A DNA stretch of 64,000 nt. Origin: CAVVAL01 sp963742725 (GTDB lineage Bacteria; Actinomycetota; Actinomycetes; Mycobacteriales; Cryptosporangiaceae). This document shows, piece by piece, positions 1-9,600 of this stretch. The translations under genes and the position numbers were made by a program. Under the pieces are notes generated by a model. The model saw only the letters and a program-made list of their open reading frames with translations, was not told the DNA's origin and searched no databases. The stretch spans positions 558,001 through 622,000 of the forward strand of contig CAVUMX010000004.1 in assembly GCA_963742725.1 (NCBI GenBank). Reading direction: 5' to 3'. Each line of letters opens with the position of its first letter. The first letter of the stretch is position 1.

Positions 1-33
1 GCGTTCTACACCTGCTCCGACGTCACCTTCTGA
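1..33 (+). CDS. C-terminal end of a probable AA10 lytic polysaccharide monooxygenase (partial)
   Basis: Only the last ten residues (AFYTCSDVTF) and a TGA stop at 31-33 lie in the window. A Tyr-x-Cys-Ser-Asp-Val-x-Phe ending is characteristic of the secreted AA10 (chitin/cellulose-active copper monooxygenase) catalytic domain, which would here end without a carbohydrate-binding module. The identification rests on this short tail alone, so it is tentative. A strong hairpin follows directly, consistent with a gene end. Confidence 0.4.
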   Translation, partial: AFYTCSDVTF

Positions 34-43
34 CGCCCGGCGG

Positions 44-70
44 GGCGCCCGGTGCTGGCCGCCGGGCGCC
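44..70. terminator. GC-rich hairpin terminator
   Basis: A 9-bp perfect stem (GGCGCCCGG at 44-52, CCGGGCGCC at 62-70) with a 9-base loop lies between the stop of the partial gene at 33 and the stop of the convergent lipoprotein gene at 116. There is no T-run, so it would act as a bidirectional, intrinsic-like actinomycete terminator. Confidence 0.6.
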
Positions 71-115
71 TCTCGGCTGTGGCACGGCTGTGACGCGGTC
101 ACGACGTGCTGGCCA

Positions 116-583
116 TCACAGCGCGGGGCAGTCCGGCGCCAGTACCGCCTTGCCGCCCCCGCTGCTGATCGTCACTCCGCCGGCGGCCTTCCCCCGGCCG
201 AACACGGCCTGGACCGTGCACGTGAGCTGCGCGGCCGCCAGCTTGGACATCCCGTCGGGGGCGGCCGACACGGTCACGCCGACGGCACCCGCCGTGAACT
301 GCACCTCGACGAGCGTCATCCCGGCGGGCAGCTCGGTGGTGAGCCCGGCAGCGCGTTCGCGGCTGTCGGGGCCGAGGAGCAGCGACTGCACGACGAGTTC
401 GGGGTTGCCGCTGCTGAGTCCGGTGCGGGTCACGGCCCGCAGTTGCCCGTCGCCGTCCACCAGGTAGACCTGCCCCCCGGACGGCACGCCGCTGGCCGGC
501 TCGCCCGCGTCCACGGCGCCGGTCGGACGGATCCCGCAGCCGGCGAGCAGACAGGCCACGGCCAGCGCGGCGACCAGCCTCAT
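116..583 (-). CDS. GerMN-domain-like lipoprotein linked to a two-component system
   Basis: 155 residues. The N-terminus is a lipoprotein signal with lipobox LAGC (Cys16), so the mature protein should be membrane-anchored outside the cell. The remainder resembles a GerMN-type fold: an 'LLLGPDSRERAAGL' helix followed by alternating strands. The ATG at 583 overlaps the sensor-kinase stop by four bases (ATGA), so it is the third gene of a regulator-kinase-lipoprotein operon. Actinomycetes have analogous lipoprotein partners (LpqB with MtrAB, CseA with CseBC) that modulate the kinase, and by inference this protein tunes the adjacent kinase. The direct target is unknown. Confidence 0.75.
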   Translation of the reverse strand: MRLVAALAVACLLAGCGIRPTGAVDAGEPASGVPSGGQVYLVDGDGQLRAVTRTGLSSGNPELVVQSLLLGPDSRERAAGLTTELPAGMTLVEVQFTAGAVGVTVSAAPDGMSKLAAAQLTCTVQAVFGRGKAAGGVTISSGGGKAVLAPDCPAL

Positions 584-1989
584 GCCGGCAACCTGAGGGT
601 GAACGCGGCGCCGCCCTCGGGACGGTTCGCCGCTTCGAGGGTCCCGCCGTGCAGCCGGGCGTTCTCCAGGGCGATGGCCAGTCCCAGTCCGCTGCCCTCG
701 GAGCGGGTCCGGGCGGTGTCCGCCTTGTAGAACCGCTCGAACACCTGCCCGTCGGGGAGTCCAGGGCCGCAGTCGGTGACGGCGACGGTCAGGCCCGCCG
801 CCGACGTCCAGGCCTTGACCGTGACCGGCGGCGTACCGTGCCGCAGCGCGTTGCCGACGAGGTTGGCGACGATCACGTCGAAACGGCGACGGTCCAGGTC
901 GATGGCGATGCCGTCCGGGAGCTCGGTCACGACGTCGCCGGTCCATCCACGGGCGGAGAGGGTGGCGTGGATCGCGCCGGCCACGTCGACCCGCTCGTCG
1001 ATGCGCAGGGTCGCCCGTCCGGCGTCGAAGCGGGAGATCTCGATCAGGTTCTCCACGAGCGTCGCGAGCCGGCGGGTCTCGGTGCTGACGAGCCGCGCGG
1101 CGGTTCCCGCGTCGGCGGTGAGGTCGGCGGCCTCCTCGTCGAGCGTGTCGGTGACGGCGGTCATCGCCGCGAGCGGCGTCCGGAGTTCGTGCGAGACGTC
1201 GGCGACGAACTGGCGCGCGTTGGCCTCCATCCGCCGGAGCGCCGCGACGCTGCGTTCGAGGTCCGCCGCCGTGTTGTTGAACGTGAGGACCAGGTCGGCG
1301 AGTTCGTCGGAGCCACGGACGCGCAGGCGGGTGTCCAGCCGCCCGGACGCGAGTTCGCGCGCGGCCGTGCGGAGCTCGCGTACAGGCCGGAGCACGCCCC
1401 GGGCGGCGAGCAGCGCGAGGGCGACCGCGACGAGCAGCGACACGCCCACGGTCCGGGTCGCCGAGGTCGCCAGGGCCTCGATCTGACTCTCCTGGACGGC
1501 CAGGTCGACGAGCAGGTACGCCTCGATGCCGGACGGCTTTCCTCCGAAGTCCGTCAGCGGCGTGCCGATCGCCAGGTACGGGACGCCGTCCACGTCGACC
1601 CGCTGCCACGCCAGCCGCTCGTTCTCCCGGACGGCGCGCCGCAGCTGCGCCGGGACCACCGGCACGTTTGCGCCGGTGGGCGAGCGCAGGCCCTGGTACT
1701 CGACCAGCCGCTCGCCGGGCGGCAGCGCACCGGCGATCTTGTCCAGGGCGTCCTGGTCCAGCGGGTACTGGACGTCACGGGCCGCCTCGTCGAGCTCGTC
1801 GCGGGTGCTGGTGAGGGCGGCGCGCTGGGCGGCGTCCAGGATCGCGTTGCGTCCGGACACGTAGCTGACGACCGCCGCCGTGCCGCCGCTCACCAGCGCG
1901 ACCAGCGCGAACACGACGATGAGCCGGGGCCGCAGCCCCCGGAACCGAGCCAGCGGCAGCGCGGCCGACCGGTGCCGCCGGATCGTCAC
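580..1989 (-). CDS. Transmembrane sensor histidine kinase (HAMP-HisKA-HATPase)
   Basis: 469 residues from a GTG whose codon overlaps the regulator stop (GTGA). A membrane helix at about residues 23-45, an extracytoplasmic sensor region of about 130 residues and a second helix at about 178-200 precede HAMP (about 195-250). The phosphoacceptor block is FVADVSHELRTPLAAM with His267, followed by N-box and GLGLA-type ATP-binding motifs in the last 100 residues. It should autophosphorylate and pass phosphate to the response regulator encoded just upstream. The signal is not evident from sequence. Confidence 0.93.
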   Translation of the reverse strand: MTIRRHRSAALPLARFRGLRPRLIVVFALVALVSGGTAAVVSYVSGRNAILDAAQRAALTSTRDELDEAARDVQYPLDQDALDKIAGALPPGERLVEYQGLRSPTGANVPVVPAQLRRAVRENERLAWQRVDVDGVPYLAIGTPLTDFGGKPSGIEAYLLVDLAVQESQIEALATSATRTVGVSLLVAVALALLAARGVLRPVRELRTAARELASGRLDTRLRVRGSDELADLVLTFNNTAADLERSVAALRRMEANARQFVADVSHELRTPLAAMTAVTDTLDEEAADLTADAGTAARLVSTETRRLATLVENLIEISRFDAGRATLRIDERVDVAGAIHATLSARGWTGDVVTELPDGIAIDLDRRRFDVIVANLVGNALRHGTPPVTVKAWTSAAGLTVAVTDCGPGLPDGQVFERFYKADTARTRSEGSGLGLAIALENARLHGGTLEAANRPEGGAAFTLRLPA

Positions 1990-2660
1990 AGCGGCCCGAA
2001 GCGGTAACCGAACCCGCGCACCGTCTGGACGTACACCGGCTGCGACGGCACGTCCTCGATCTTCGCGCGGAGCCGCTGGACGCACGCGTCCACGAGCCGC
2101 GAGTCGCCGAGGTAGTCGTGCTCCCACACCGCTTCGAGAAGTTGCTGGCGGCTCAGCACCTGGCCAGGGGAGCGGGACAGTTCGAGGAGGATCCGCAGCT
2201 CGGTGGGGGTGAGCGAGACCTGTTCGCCGCGCTTGGTGACGGTGAGTCCGGAGCGGTCGACGGCCAGGTCGCCGAAGCTGGACCGGTCCGACGGGTCGCG
2301 GTCGGAGCGGCGCAGGACCGCACGGATGCGGGCGTCCAGCACGCGGGGCTGGACAGGCTTCACCACGTAGTCGTCGGCGCCGGCCTCCAGTCCGCTGACC
2401 ACGTCCAGGTCGTCGCTGCGGGCGGTGCACATGATGATCGGCACGGGCCCGGCCGCGCGGACCCGCCGGCACACCTCGTAGCCGTCGATCCCGGGCAGCA
2501 TCAGGTCGAGGACCACGATGTCGGGCGCGTTCGCGTGCAGCATGGCCAGGCCCTCCTCGCCGGTCGCAGCCGCTTGGACGTCGTGGCCCTGGCGGCGTAG
2601 CGCCAGTTCGAGGCCGTCGCGGATGGACTGGTCGTCTTCGATCAGGAGAACCCGGTGCAT
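1986..2660 (-). CDS. OmpR/PhoB-family response regulator
   Basis: 224 residues. The receiver domain has the acidic pair in LLIEDDQ and the phosphoacceptor Asp52 in VVLDLMLPG. The C-terminal winged helix includes the family's LTPTELRILLEL and VYVQTVRGFGYRF elements. I chose the ATG at 2660 because the receiver fold begins there; a longer frame to 2717 adds residues with no homology-like features. It is the first gene of the operon with the kinase and lipoprotein. The 140-bp gap to the divergent hydrolase gene at 2801 should hold its promoter. Confidence 0.94.
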   Translation of the reverse strand: MHRVLLIEDDQSIRDGLELALRRQGHDVQAAATGEEGLAMLHANAPDIVVLDLMLPGIDGYEVCRRVRAAGPVPIIMCTARSDDLDVVSGLEAGADDYVVKPVQPRVLDARIRAVLRRSDRDPSDRSSFGDLAVDRSGLTVTKRGEQVSLTPTELRILLELSRSPGQVLSRQQLLEAVWEHDYLGDSRLVDACVQRLRAKIEDVPSQPVYVQTVRGFGYRFGPL

Positions 2661-2800
2661 TCCACCGTTTGTAGCAGCCGGGTGCCGGATTCGCCGGTAG
2701 CCACCGCGCACGGCCACGCGTCAGTCACCCGGCGTGGATGTAGCAGGACTGTGACGGGAGCAGGACATCGTCCGGACGAACGCGCGTCACCGTGCCGATC

Positions 2801-3997
2801 ATGAAGAAGACGTCTCTGTGTATTGCCGCGGCTGTCCTGATCGCCGCGACGTTGACGGTCCGTGTCGCGTCGGCCGGCGAGTCCCCGACGGCGCCCGGGC
2901 CGCTCCAGGTCGCCGTGGCTGAGTACAACCTGGGCGACACCGCGTTCCGGCACGACGGGTTCACCGCCGAGATCGCCGGCGTCGTGCACTACCCGGTCGA
3001 GAAGGGCGTCCGCCCGCTGATCGTCATGCAGCACGGACTGTTCGAGACCTGCGCTGACCCGGTGGCCGGCCCCGCGTTCGCCGCCGCCCGCCTCGCGTTG
3101 TTCGGCCCTTCGCGGGAGCAGGACCCGGCCGAACGCGAGCGTCTCGGCAAGGTGATGGCGGACGCGGAGCCGGAGTTGTCCCGATGGCCGTGCGCGCAGG
3201 GCGTCGACCCCGTCCGCAGCTACCGGGGTTACGACTACCTCGGCCGGCAGCTCGCCAGCCACGGGTTCGTGGTCGTGTCGATCGGCGCCAACGGCATCAA
3301 CGCCGGCGGCGGTGGCGACGATTTCCCGGTCCGGGCCGCGTTGCTGAACCGGCACCTGGAGCTGTGGCAGCGCGGCGAGATCAAGACCGTCGATTCGGAC
3401 GGCGCCCCGGTCGATTTCCATGGCCGGGTCGATGTGACGAACGTCGGCACGTTGGGCCACTCCCGTGGCGGACGTGCGGTGATGAACCACGCCGCCCACC
3501 CCGAGACGTGGCCGGCGGGCGTCCGGATCAAGGCCGTCGTGCCGGTCGAGCCCGTGCTCCCCGGCGGCGACGAGGACGTGACCGGCATCCCGTTCGCGCC
3601 AGTGATCGGCGCGTGCGACAGCGTCGGGAACCCGTCGGCGCGGGACTACGTCGACCGGGTGCGCGGCCGCAACACCGTGCCGCTGCACCTGTGGACCGTC
3701 CGGGGCGCCAACCACAACTTCTTCAACAGCCAGTGGTCGCCGCAGGAGAACCCGATGCTCGGCGTGGACGACGCCCACGTCGACGCGTTCGCCGATCCCG
3801 CGCCGCCCGGGTCCTGTGCCACCCCGGACGGGCAGGAACCGCAGCTCAGCGAGGCTGACCAGCGCCGGATCGGCCTCGGGTACATCTCGGCGTTCTACCG
3901 CCGGTACCTGCTCGGCGACCGCACGTTCGACGCCCTCCTCGCCGGCACCGAACACCCCCTGGGCGCCGTCGACGTCGAACAGTTCCCACCCGCCTAG
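2801..3997 (+). CDS. Secreted alpha/beta hydrolase (esterase/acetylhydrolase-like)
   Basis: 398 residues with a Sec signal peptide (MKKT, hydrophobic core, cleavage near Ala24-Gly26). The lid and catalytic region show the oxyanion-type LIVMQHG stretch and nucleophile elbow GHSRGG (Ser221). A late conserved Asn-His-Asn segment (RGANHNFF) may provide the catalytic His. The overall pattern resembles PAF-acetylhydrolase/chlorophyllase-like serine hydrolases, and the substrate is unknown. A GTG at 2792 is an alternative start adding three residues. Transcription ends at a strong terminator at 4006. Confidence 0.8.
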   Translation: MKKTSLCIAAAVLIAATLTVRVASAGESPTAPGPLQVAVAEYNLGDTAFRHDGFTAEIAGVVHYPVEKGVRPLIVMQHGLFETCADPVAGPAFAAARLALFGPSREQDPAERERLGKVMADAEPELSRWPCAQGVDPVRSYRGYDYLGRQLASHGFVVVSIGANGINAGGGGDDFPVRAALLNRHLELWQRGEIKTVDSDGAPVDFHGRVDVTNVGTLGHSRGGRAVMNHAAHPETWPAGVRIKAVVPVEPVLPGGDEDVTGIPFAPVIGACDSVGNPSARDYVDRVRGRNTVPLHLWTVRGANHNFFNSQWSPQENPMLGVDDAHVDAFADPAPPGSCATPDGQEPQLSEADQRRIGLGYISAFYRRYLLGDRTFDALLAGTEHPLGAVDVEQFPPA

Positions 3998-4005
3998 CCG
4001 CCCGC

Positions 4006-4033
4006 AGAGGCATCAGGTGCCGATGCCTCTTTT
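4006..4033 (+). terminator. Rho-independent terminator
   Basis: A 9-bp perfect stem (AGAGGCATC at 4006-4014, GATGCCTCT at 4022-4030) with a 7-base loop is followed by a T-run. It lies nine bases after the hydrolase stop. Confidence 0.9.
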
Positions 4034-4154
4034 CGCATCATGACAAATCCCGGTACCTCTACCGACATCTGTCATGTTCTGAAAACACCTGTGCCCAGGT
4101 CACGAGCGCTACGTCGCACAGCGAGTCAGATCAGGTCGCGGCGATCCAGCGGGT

Positions 4155-4171
4155 GCTAGATCTGATCTAGC
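4155..4171. promoter_or_regulatory. Perfect palindrome, candidate operator of the FMN-reductase/exporter operon
   Basis: GCTAGATC-T-GATCTAGC is an 8+1+8 perfect inverted repeat 23 bases before the ATG at 4195. Its AT-rich, dyad-symmetric form in a GC-rich context suits a repressor site (MarR, TetR or similar). No regulator gene is adjacent, so it would be bound by a distant factor. Confidence 0.55.
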
Positions 4172-4194
4172 GGGGCGCCTCGCGCCTAGGGGGC

Positions 4195-4749
4195 ATGAGG
4201 GACAACGCACTCCGGGTCGCCGTGATCATCGGCAGCACGCGGGAAGGCCGGATCGGCGACACGATCGGCCGCTGGTTCGCCGCTCAGGTGGCCCATCGGG
4301 CGGATCTCGCGCCGACCGTCGTCGACCTCGCCGACTTCGACTTCCCGTCCAGCTACCCGGACGTCCCGACGGCGTCGATGGTGGAGTTCACCGCGCAGGT
4401 AGGCGCGGCGGACGCGTTCGTCCTGGTCACGCCCGAGTACAACCGCAGTTTCCCCGCCTCGCTGAAGCAGGCGATCGACTACGCGTACGACGAGTGGCAG
4501 GCGAAGCCGGTCGGCTTCGTCTCCTACGGCTGGCGCTCGGGCGGCCTGTACGCCGTCGAGCAACTGCGGACGGTCTTCACCGAGCTGCACGTGGTGACGA
4601 TGCGCGACGGCGTCACCTTCAATCTCCTCGACGGCGAGCCCGTGGGTGGCGACACTCCGGAGCACGACGCCAAGGCCCTACTCGACCAGCTCACCTGGTG
4701 GGGCGTCGCGCTGCGCGATGCCCGACTGGCACGCCCCTACGTCTCATGA
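4195..4749 (+). CDS. NAD(P)H-dependent FMN reductase
   Basis: 184 residues of flavodoxin-like fold. The N-terminal phosphate-binding loop is IIGSTREGR (residues 10-18), and a later 'LVTPEYNRSFPASLKQAIDY' segment is typical of the NADPH-dependent FMN reductase family (azoreductase/ArsH-like). It would reduce FMN or a quinone or azo substrate with NAD(P)H in the cytoplasm. It is first in a probable operon with a DrrAB-type exporter 22 bases downstream, suggesting a detoxification pair of reduction and efflux. The palindrome at 4155-4171 probably regulates it. Confidence 0.88.
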   Translation: MRDNALRVAVIIGSTREGRIGDTIGRWFAAQVAHRADLAPTVVDLADFDFPSSYPDVPTASMVEFTAQVGAADAFVLVTPEYNRSFPASLKQAIDYAYDEWQAKPVGFVSYGWRSGGLYAVEQLRTVFTELHVVTMRDGVTFNLLDGEPVGGDTPEHDAKALLDQLTWWGVALRDARLARPYVS

Positions 4750-4771
4750 CGACGACACGAGAGGACACCAC

Positions 4772-5770
4772 ATGACCACGCGAACACCGGACCTGGCGAT
4801 CGAGACGTCAGGCCTGGTCAAGGTATTCGGCGAGAACCGGGCAGTCGACGGCCTCGACCTCACCGTCCCGACGGGCGCGGTGTACGGGGTCCTCGGCCCC
4901 AACGGCGCCGGCAAGACTACGGCCGTCCGGATGCTGGCCACCCTGCTCCGCCCGGACGGCGGCGAGGCCAGGGTCTTCGGCCACGACGTGCTGCGCGAGG
5001 CGGACGCCGTCCGGAGCCGGGTCAGCCTGACGGGCCAGTACGCGTCCGTCGACGAGGACCTGACCGGCGCCGAGAACCTGGTCATGCTCGCCAGGCTCCT
5101 GGGGCACCGCAAGCCGGCCGCCCGTGACCGCGCCGCCGAACTGCTCGACGCGTTCGGCCTCACCGACGCGGCCGCACGGCAGGTCAAGAACTACTCCGGC
5201 GGGATGCGGCGGCGCCTCGACATCGCCGCCAGCATCCTCAACACCCCTGACCTGCTGTTCCTGGACGAGCCGACCACCGGTCTCGACCCCCGTAGCCGCA
5301 GCCAGGTGTGGGACATCGTCCGGGCGGTCGTCGCGCACGGCACCACCGTCATGCTGACCACGCAGTACCTGGACGAGGCCGACCGGCTCGCCAGCCGCAT
5401 CGCGGTCATCGACCACGGCAAGCTGATCGCCGAAGGCACCCCGGGCGAGCTGAAGTCGTCGGTCGGCGCGGGCACCGTCCACGTCCGGCTCCGCGACGCC
5501 GACCGGCGGCTCGACGCGCAGAAGGTGCTGGCCTCGGCCCTGGACACCACGGTCCTCCTGGACGGCGACCCGGTCGCGCTCACCGCCCGCGTCAACGGCG
5601 AGGGCAGCGACTGCGGCGCCGCCGAGCAGGCGTCCCGGGCGCTCGCCGAACTCGCCGCCGCCGGCATCACCGTCGACGACTTCTCCCTCGGCCAGCCCAG
5701 CCTCGACGAGGTCTTCCTGGCACTGACCGACCACCCCGCCACCACCACCGAAACGGAGACCGCGGCATGA
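4772..5770 (+). CDS. DrrA-type ABC exporter ATP-binding protein
   Basis: 332 residues from an ATG with a GAGAGGA ribosome-binding site. Walker A is GPNGAGKTT (42-50), the signature is YSGGM (141-145) and Walker B is LLFLDEP (161-167). The long C-terminal tail matches the daunorubicin-resistance ATPase subfamily. It energises drug or lipid export by the permease whose ATG overlaps its stop. Upstream in-frame ATGs inside the FMN-reductase gene are not credible because the ABC fold starts after 4772. Confidence 0.92.
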   Translation: MTTRTPDLAIETSGLVKVFGENRAVDGLDLTVPTGAVYGVLGPNGAGKTTAVRMLATLLRPDGGEARVFGHDVLREADAVRSRVSLTGQYASVDEDLTGAENLVMLARLLGHRKPAARDRAAELLDAFGLTDAAARQVKNYSGGMRRRLDIAASILNTPDLLFLDEPTTGLDPRSRSQVWDIVRAVVAHGTTVMLTTQYLDEADRLASRIAVIDHGKLIAEGTPGELKSSVGAGTVHVRLRDADRRLDAQKVLASALDTTVLLDGDPVALTARVNGEGSDCGAAEQASRALAELAAAGITVDDFSLGQPSLDEVFLALTDHPATTTETETAA

Positions 5771-6615
5771 GCACGACCACGACCGAGCCCACGACCAGCA
5801 CCTTCACGCCGGTCGCCGAGACGATCGCCGCCGTGCTCGCCCCCGGGCAGCGGCCGCCCCGGCCCAGCGCGCTCAGCACCTCGCTGACGTTCGGCTGGCG
5901 GGCGATCCTCAAGATCAAGCACGTCCCCGAGCAGCTGTTCGACGTGACCGCGTTCCCGATCATGATGACGCTGATGTTCACGTACCTGTTCGGCGGCGCC
6001 CTCGCCGGGTCGCCGGGGGAGTACCTCCAGTTCGTGCTGCCGGGCATCCTCGTGCAGAGCGTCGTGATGATCACGATGTACACCGGCGTCGCCGTCAACA
6101 CGGACATCGCGAAGGGTGTCTTCGACCGGTTCCGCACGCTGCCGATCTGGCGCCCGTCCCCGATGGTCGGCTACCTGCTCGGCGACGCGCTCCGCTACGT
6201 CCTGGCCTCGACCACGATCATGATCGTCGGGCTGGTGCTGGGGTTCCGCCCGGCGGGCGGCGTCGTGGGAGTGCTCGCGGGGGTCGCACTGCTGGTCGCG
6301 TTCTCGTTCGCGTTCTCCTGGATCTGGACGATGTTCGGGCTGCTGCTGCGGAACGAGAAGTCCGTGATGGGCGTCAGCATGCTGGTGCTGTTCCCGCTCA
6401 CGTTCCTCAGCAGCGTGTTCGTGAACCCGTCGACGATGCCCGGCTGGCTCCAGGTGTTCGTGAACGCCAACCCGGTCACGCTGCTGGTGAACGCCGTCCG
6501 CGCGCTGATGGCCGGCCAGTGGGACGGCCCGGCGATGATGTGGACCGGCGTGTTCAGCGTCGCGTTCACCGTCGTCTTCGGCTCGCTGACCATGCGCCTC
6601 TACAACCGCAAATAG
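5767..6615 (+). CDS. DrrB-type ABC-2 exporter permease
   Basis: 282 residues with about six membrane segments. A hydrophilic N-terminus of about 50 residues precedes the FDVTAFPIMMTLMFTYLFGG entry helix, and an NANPVTLLVNAVRALMAG loop near the end is diagnostic of the DrrB/ABC-2 family. The start overlaps the ATPase stop (ATGA), indicating translational coupling. The substrate cannot be read from sequence. The gene ends three bases before the convergent giant ATPase gene. Confidence 0.92.
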   Translation: MSTTTTEPTTSTFTPVAETIAAVLAPGQRPPRPSALSTSLTFGWRAILKIKHVPEQLFDVTAFPIMMTLMFTYLFGGALAGSPGEYLQFVLPGILVQSVVMITMYTGVAVNTDIAKGVFDRFRTLPIWRPSPMVGYLLGDALRYVLASTTIMIVGLVLGFRPAGGVVGVLAGVALLVAFSFAFSWIWTMFGLLLRNEKSVMGVSMLVLFPLTFLSSVFVNPSTMPGWLQVFVNANPVTLLVNAVRALMAGQWDGPAMMWTGVFSVAFTVVFGSLTMRLYNRK

Positions 6616-6618
6616 ACC

Positions 6619-9600
6619 CTAGAGCCGCCACCGGACGGGATGGTCCGGCTGGTAGCGGCACGTCGCCCCGGTCGTGACGGACGCACGCAGGTGCGCCGCC
6701 AGGCCGGGGTGACGTTCGTCCAGCTTGCGGATGGCGTCCCGGATCCGCGCCGTGACGGTCTTGCGGGCGCGCTCGGCCTCGTCGCCCAGGCGCCGGGTGC
6801 GACCGCCCAGACCGGCCGCGGTGCGGAGCTGCTCCAGCAGGGCCGCGCGTTCCTGGTCGAAGGCGGCGGCGCGGGCGTCGTCCCCGCGCTCGGCGGCCCG
6901 GTCGATCTCCTCGTCCAGTCGCGTGAGGCGCCGCTTGTACCGGGCCTTCGCCTCGTCGTCCAGGACGTCGTCGCCGCCGAGGCGCCGCGCCGCCACGACG
7001 ACCTCGCCGCCGTCCGGGTCGAGGAGCCGCACGGCGGGGACGTCCACGCCCGGCTGGCTGATCAGGTGGTGCAGATCCCGCAGGCCCTTGGAATCGGGCA
7101 CGTGGACGGCGTGCCCGTCCGTGCCGACCGACCAGACCGACCCGTCCCGGTGGAACGCGTTGGCCGGTGCCTCGGCGACCACCGGGCCGTCGACGGCGAG
7201 GTGGCGCATGCCAAGTTCGGCGGCCTCGTCCCGGACCTCACGGGCCAGCGCCTCGCCGGCCGCCACGTCGCCCGTGGCGAGCAGGGTCCGGGCCAGGCCC
7301 GCTCTGGCTTCGAGCGACCACGGCCGGGCACGGAGCCGGTCGGCCGCCTGGTACGCCGCTGTGAACTCCTCGATCGCGTCGTCCCAGCGTTCCTGGGCGG
7401 CGTCGACGAGCGCCAGCCAGAGGTCGACGGGCCCGCTCAGGTCGCAGCCGTACAGCGACACGACCCACTGACCCCGGTGCGGTGCCAGCGCCTCGCGGGT
7501 CCGCGCGCACAGGCCGGGGTCGGCGGTGGCCGCCGCGACCTGCGCCTGGAACCGCAGCGCCAGCGGCGCGAACATCCGCTCGTAGCCGTTGCCGCCCGCC
7601 TGCGACTCGGTGAACAGCCGTCGCGCCTCGTCCACGTCGCCGCGCTGGACCGCGGTGATCCCGGCCAGCATCCGGGGGTACGGGTGCTTGTGCTCGATCA
7701 GCAGTCGCTGCACGTCCGCCAGCTCGTCGAATCGGCCCTGCAGCAGCAGGTACGACCAGCGCATGTGGGTGCCCATGTACGTGAAGTGCTCGTGCATGTG
7801 GTCTTCGACCGCGTTGAGGGCCTGGTCCAGGAGGGTGTCCGCCTCGGCGAACCGGCCCTGGAACGCGGCGATGAGGCTCTTGTCGACGGCCGCCGAGAAG
7901 GCGCCACGCGCGAGCCCGTGCCGCTCTGCCAGCGCGATGAAGTCGTGGAACTGGTCGACGTAGCGCGGATCGCCCTGCTCCAGCAGCGCCACCCACCGCA
8001 GCGACGACGCGAAGTGCTCGACCCCGTGGTCGCCGCTGCGCCGCGCGACGGCCATCAGCTCGTCGGTGAGCGTCACCCGCTCGGCTGCGGTACCCAGACC
8101 CCAGATCGTGTCGTGACGGGCCCACAGGCTGAACGTCAGCGCGTCGTCGTCGTCCCCGCCCCGGGCGAGCGCCATCATGTGGACGGACAGTTCCCGCGCG
8201 AGCCGGTCGGTGCTCAGCGGCTCGGGGGCGTCGGCGCCGCCCCGGACCAGCGCGCGGTGGGCGTCGTCCAGCAGCGACTCGACGACGCCGCCCCGCTCGC
8301 TGTCGTACATGTACAGCGTGAGGGCGACACGGGTCAGCAGCTCGTCGTCGCCCACCTGGCGCGCGACCGTGACAGCGGTCTCGTACGACTGCCAGGCACT
8401 GTCCCGGTCGTTGACATGGTGGAGCTGCTGGCCGAGGTCCAGGGAGATCCGTACACGGCGCTCGGCGTCGGTCACCCGTTCCAGCGCCCGCCGGTAGTGG
8501 CCGATCGCCTCTTCGGTGGCCATGCGGGTGCCGGCGTCCCGGGCGGCAGCGACGAGGTGGTCGGTCGCGATGGCGGGGTCGAGCGCGGCGCCGGCCAGGT
8601 AGGCGTGGCGCGCCAGATCGGCGGCGAAGATGCGGACGGCCAGCGTGGGCGTGCGCTCCAGCGCGTGGACGACGGCGGCGTGCTGGCCGGCGGCCTCCTC
8701 GCCGAGCGCGTCGTACAGCGTCTCCCGGACCAGGTCGTGAGCGAACGAGAACATGCCCGCGCCCTGCGCGACGACCAGCCGGGCCGTCACCGCCTGGTCG
8801 AGCAGCCGGTCGACGTGCGGCACCGGGGACGACAACGTCGCGGCGAGCACCTGGCGATGGAACTCCCGGCCCAGCACCGCGGCGGCCGTCAGCAGCTCGA
8901 CCACCGGCGGCGGCAGCAGCGACATGCGGCGCCGCAACGCCTCCCGGACGCCCGGCGCCACCGCCGTCACCGAACCGCCGCTGCGCCACAGCCGGGCGGT
9001 CTGCTCGACGAAGAACGGGTTGCCGCCCGTCCGCCGGTGGACCTCGCCGATCAGCTCCGCGCCGGGTTCGGTGCCGGTCGTCCGGGCCATCAGGGCGCCG
9101 ACCTCGTCGGGGTCGAGGCCCGTCAGCGTGACGGTCGTGGCCTTTGCGACCAGCGCGGTCAGCAGCGGTTGCAGCGGATGCCCGGCCGCTTCCACCTCGA
9201 CGTCCCGGTACGTGCCGACGAGCAGCAACCGCTCGAACCACGTGTGCTGCGCCGCGAACTCCAGCAGCCGCAGGGACGCCGTGTCGGCCCAGTGCAGATC
9301 GTCGAGGACGACAACGACCGGCTGCCGGGCCGATGCCGCGACCAGCGCGCTCGTCACGGCGTCGTAGATCGTGAAGCTGTCGACCGGCTCGGCGCTCGCC
9401 GCGTCGCCGAGCAGGACCGCCAGGCCGTTCCCGTCGACCACCTCGCCGGACGCCCGGCGCAGCGCGCGGATCACCTGGACCCACGGCCAGTAGCCCGGGG
9501 CGCTGTCCGAATCCCAGCACGAGCCGCTCAGCACCAGCGCGCCGAGCCGCCGCGCCTCCTCGACCGCGCCCGTCACGAGCGTTGTCTTCCCGATGCCCGC

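Noticed and set aside
4039..4076. CATGACA/TGTCATG inverted repeat between the hydrolase and FMN-reductase genes
   Set aside because: Seven-base arms with a 24-base spacer are too weak to list as an operator beside the much better dyad at 4155.
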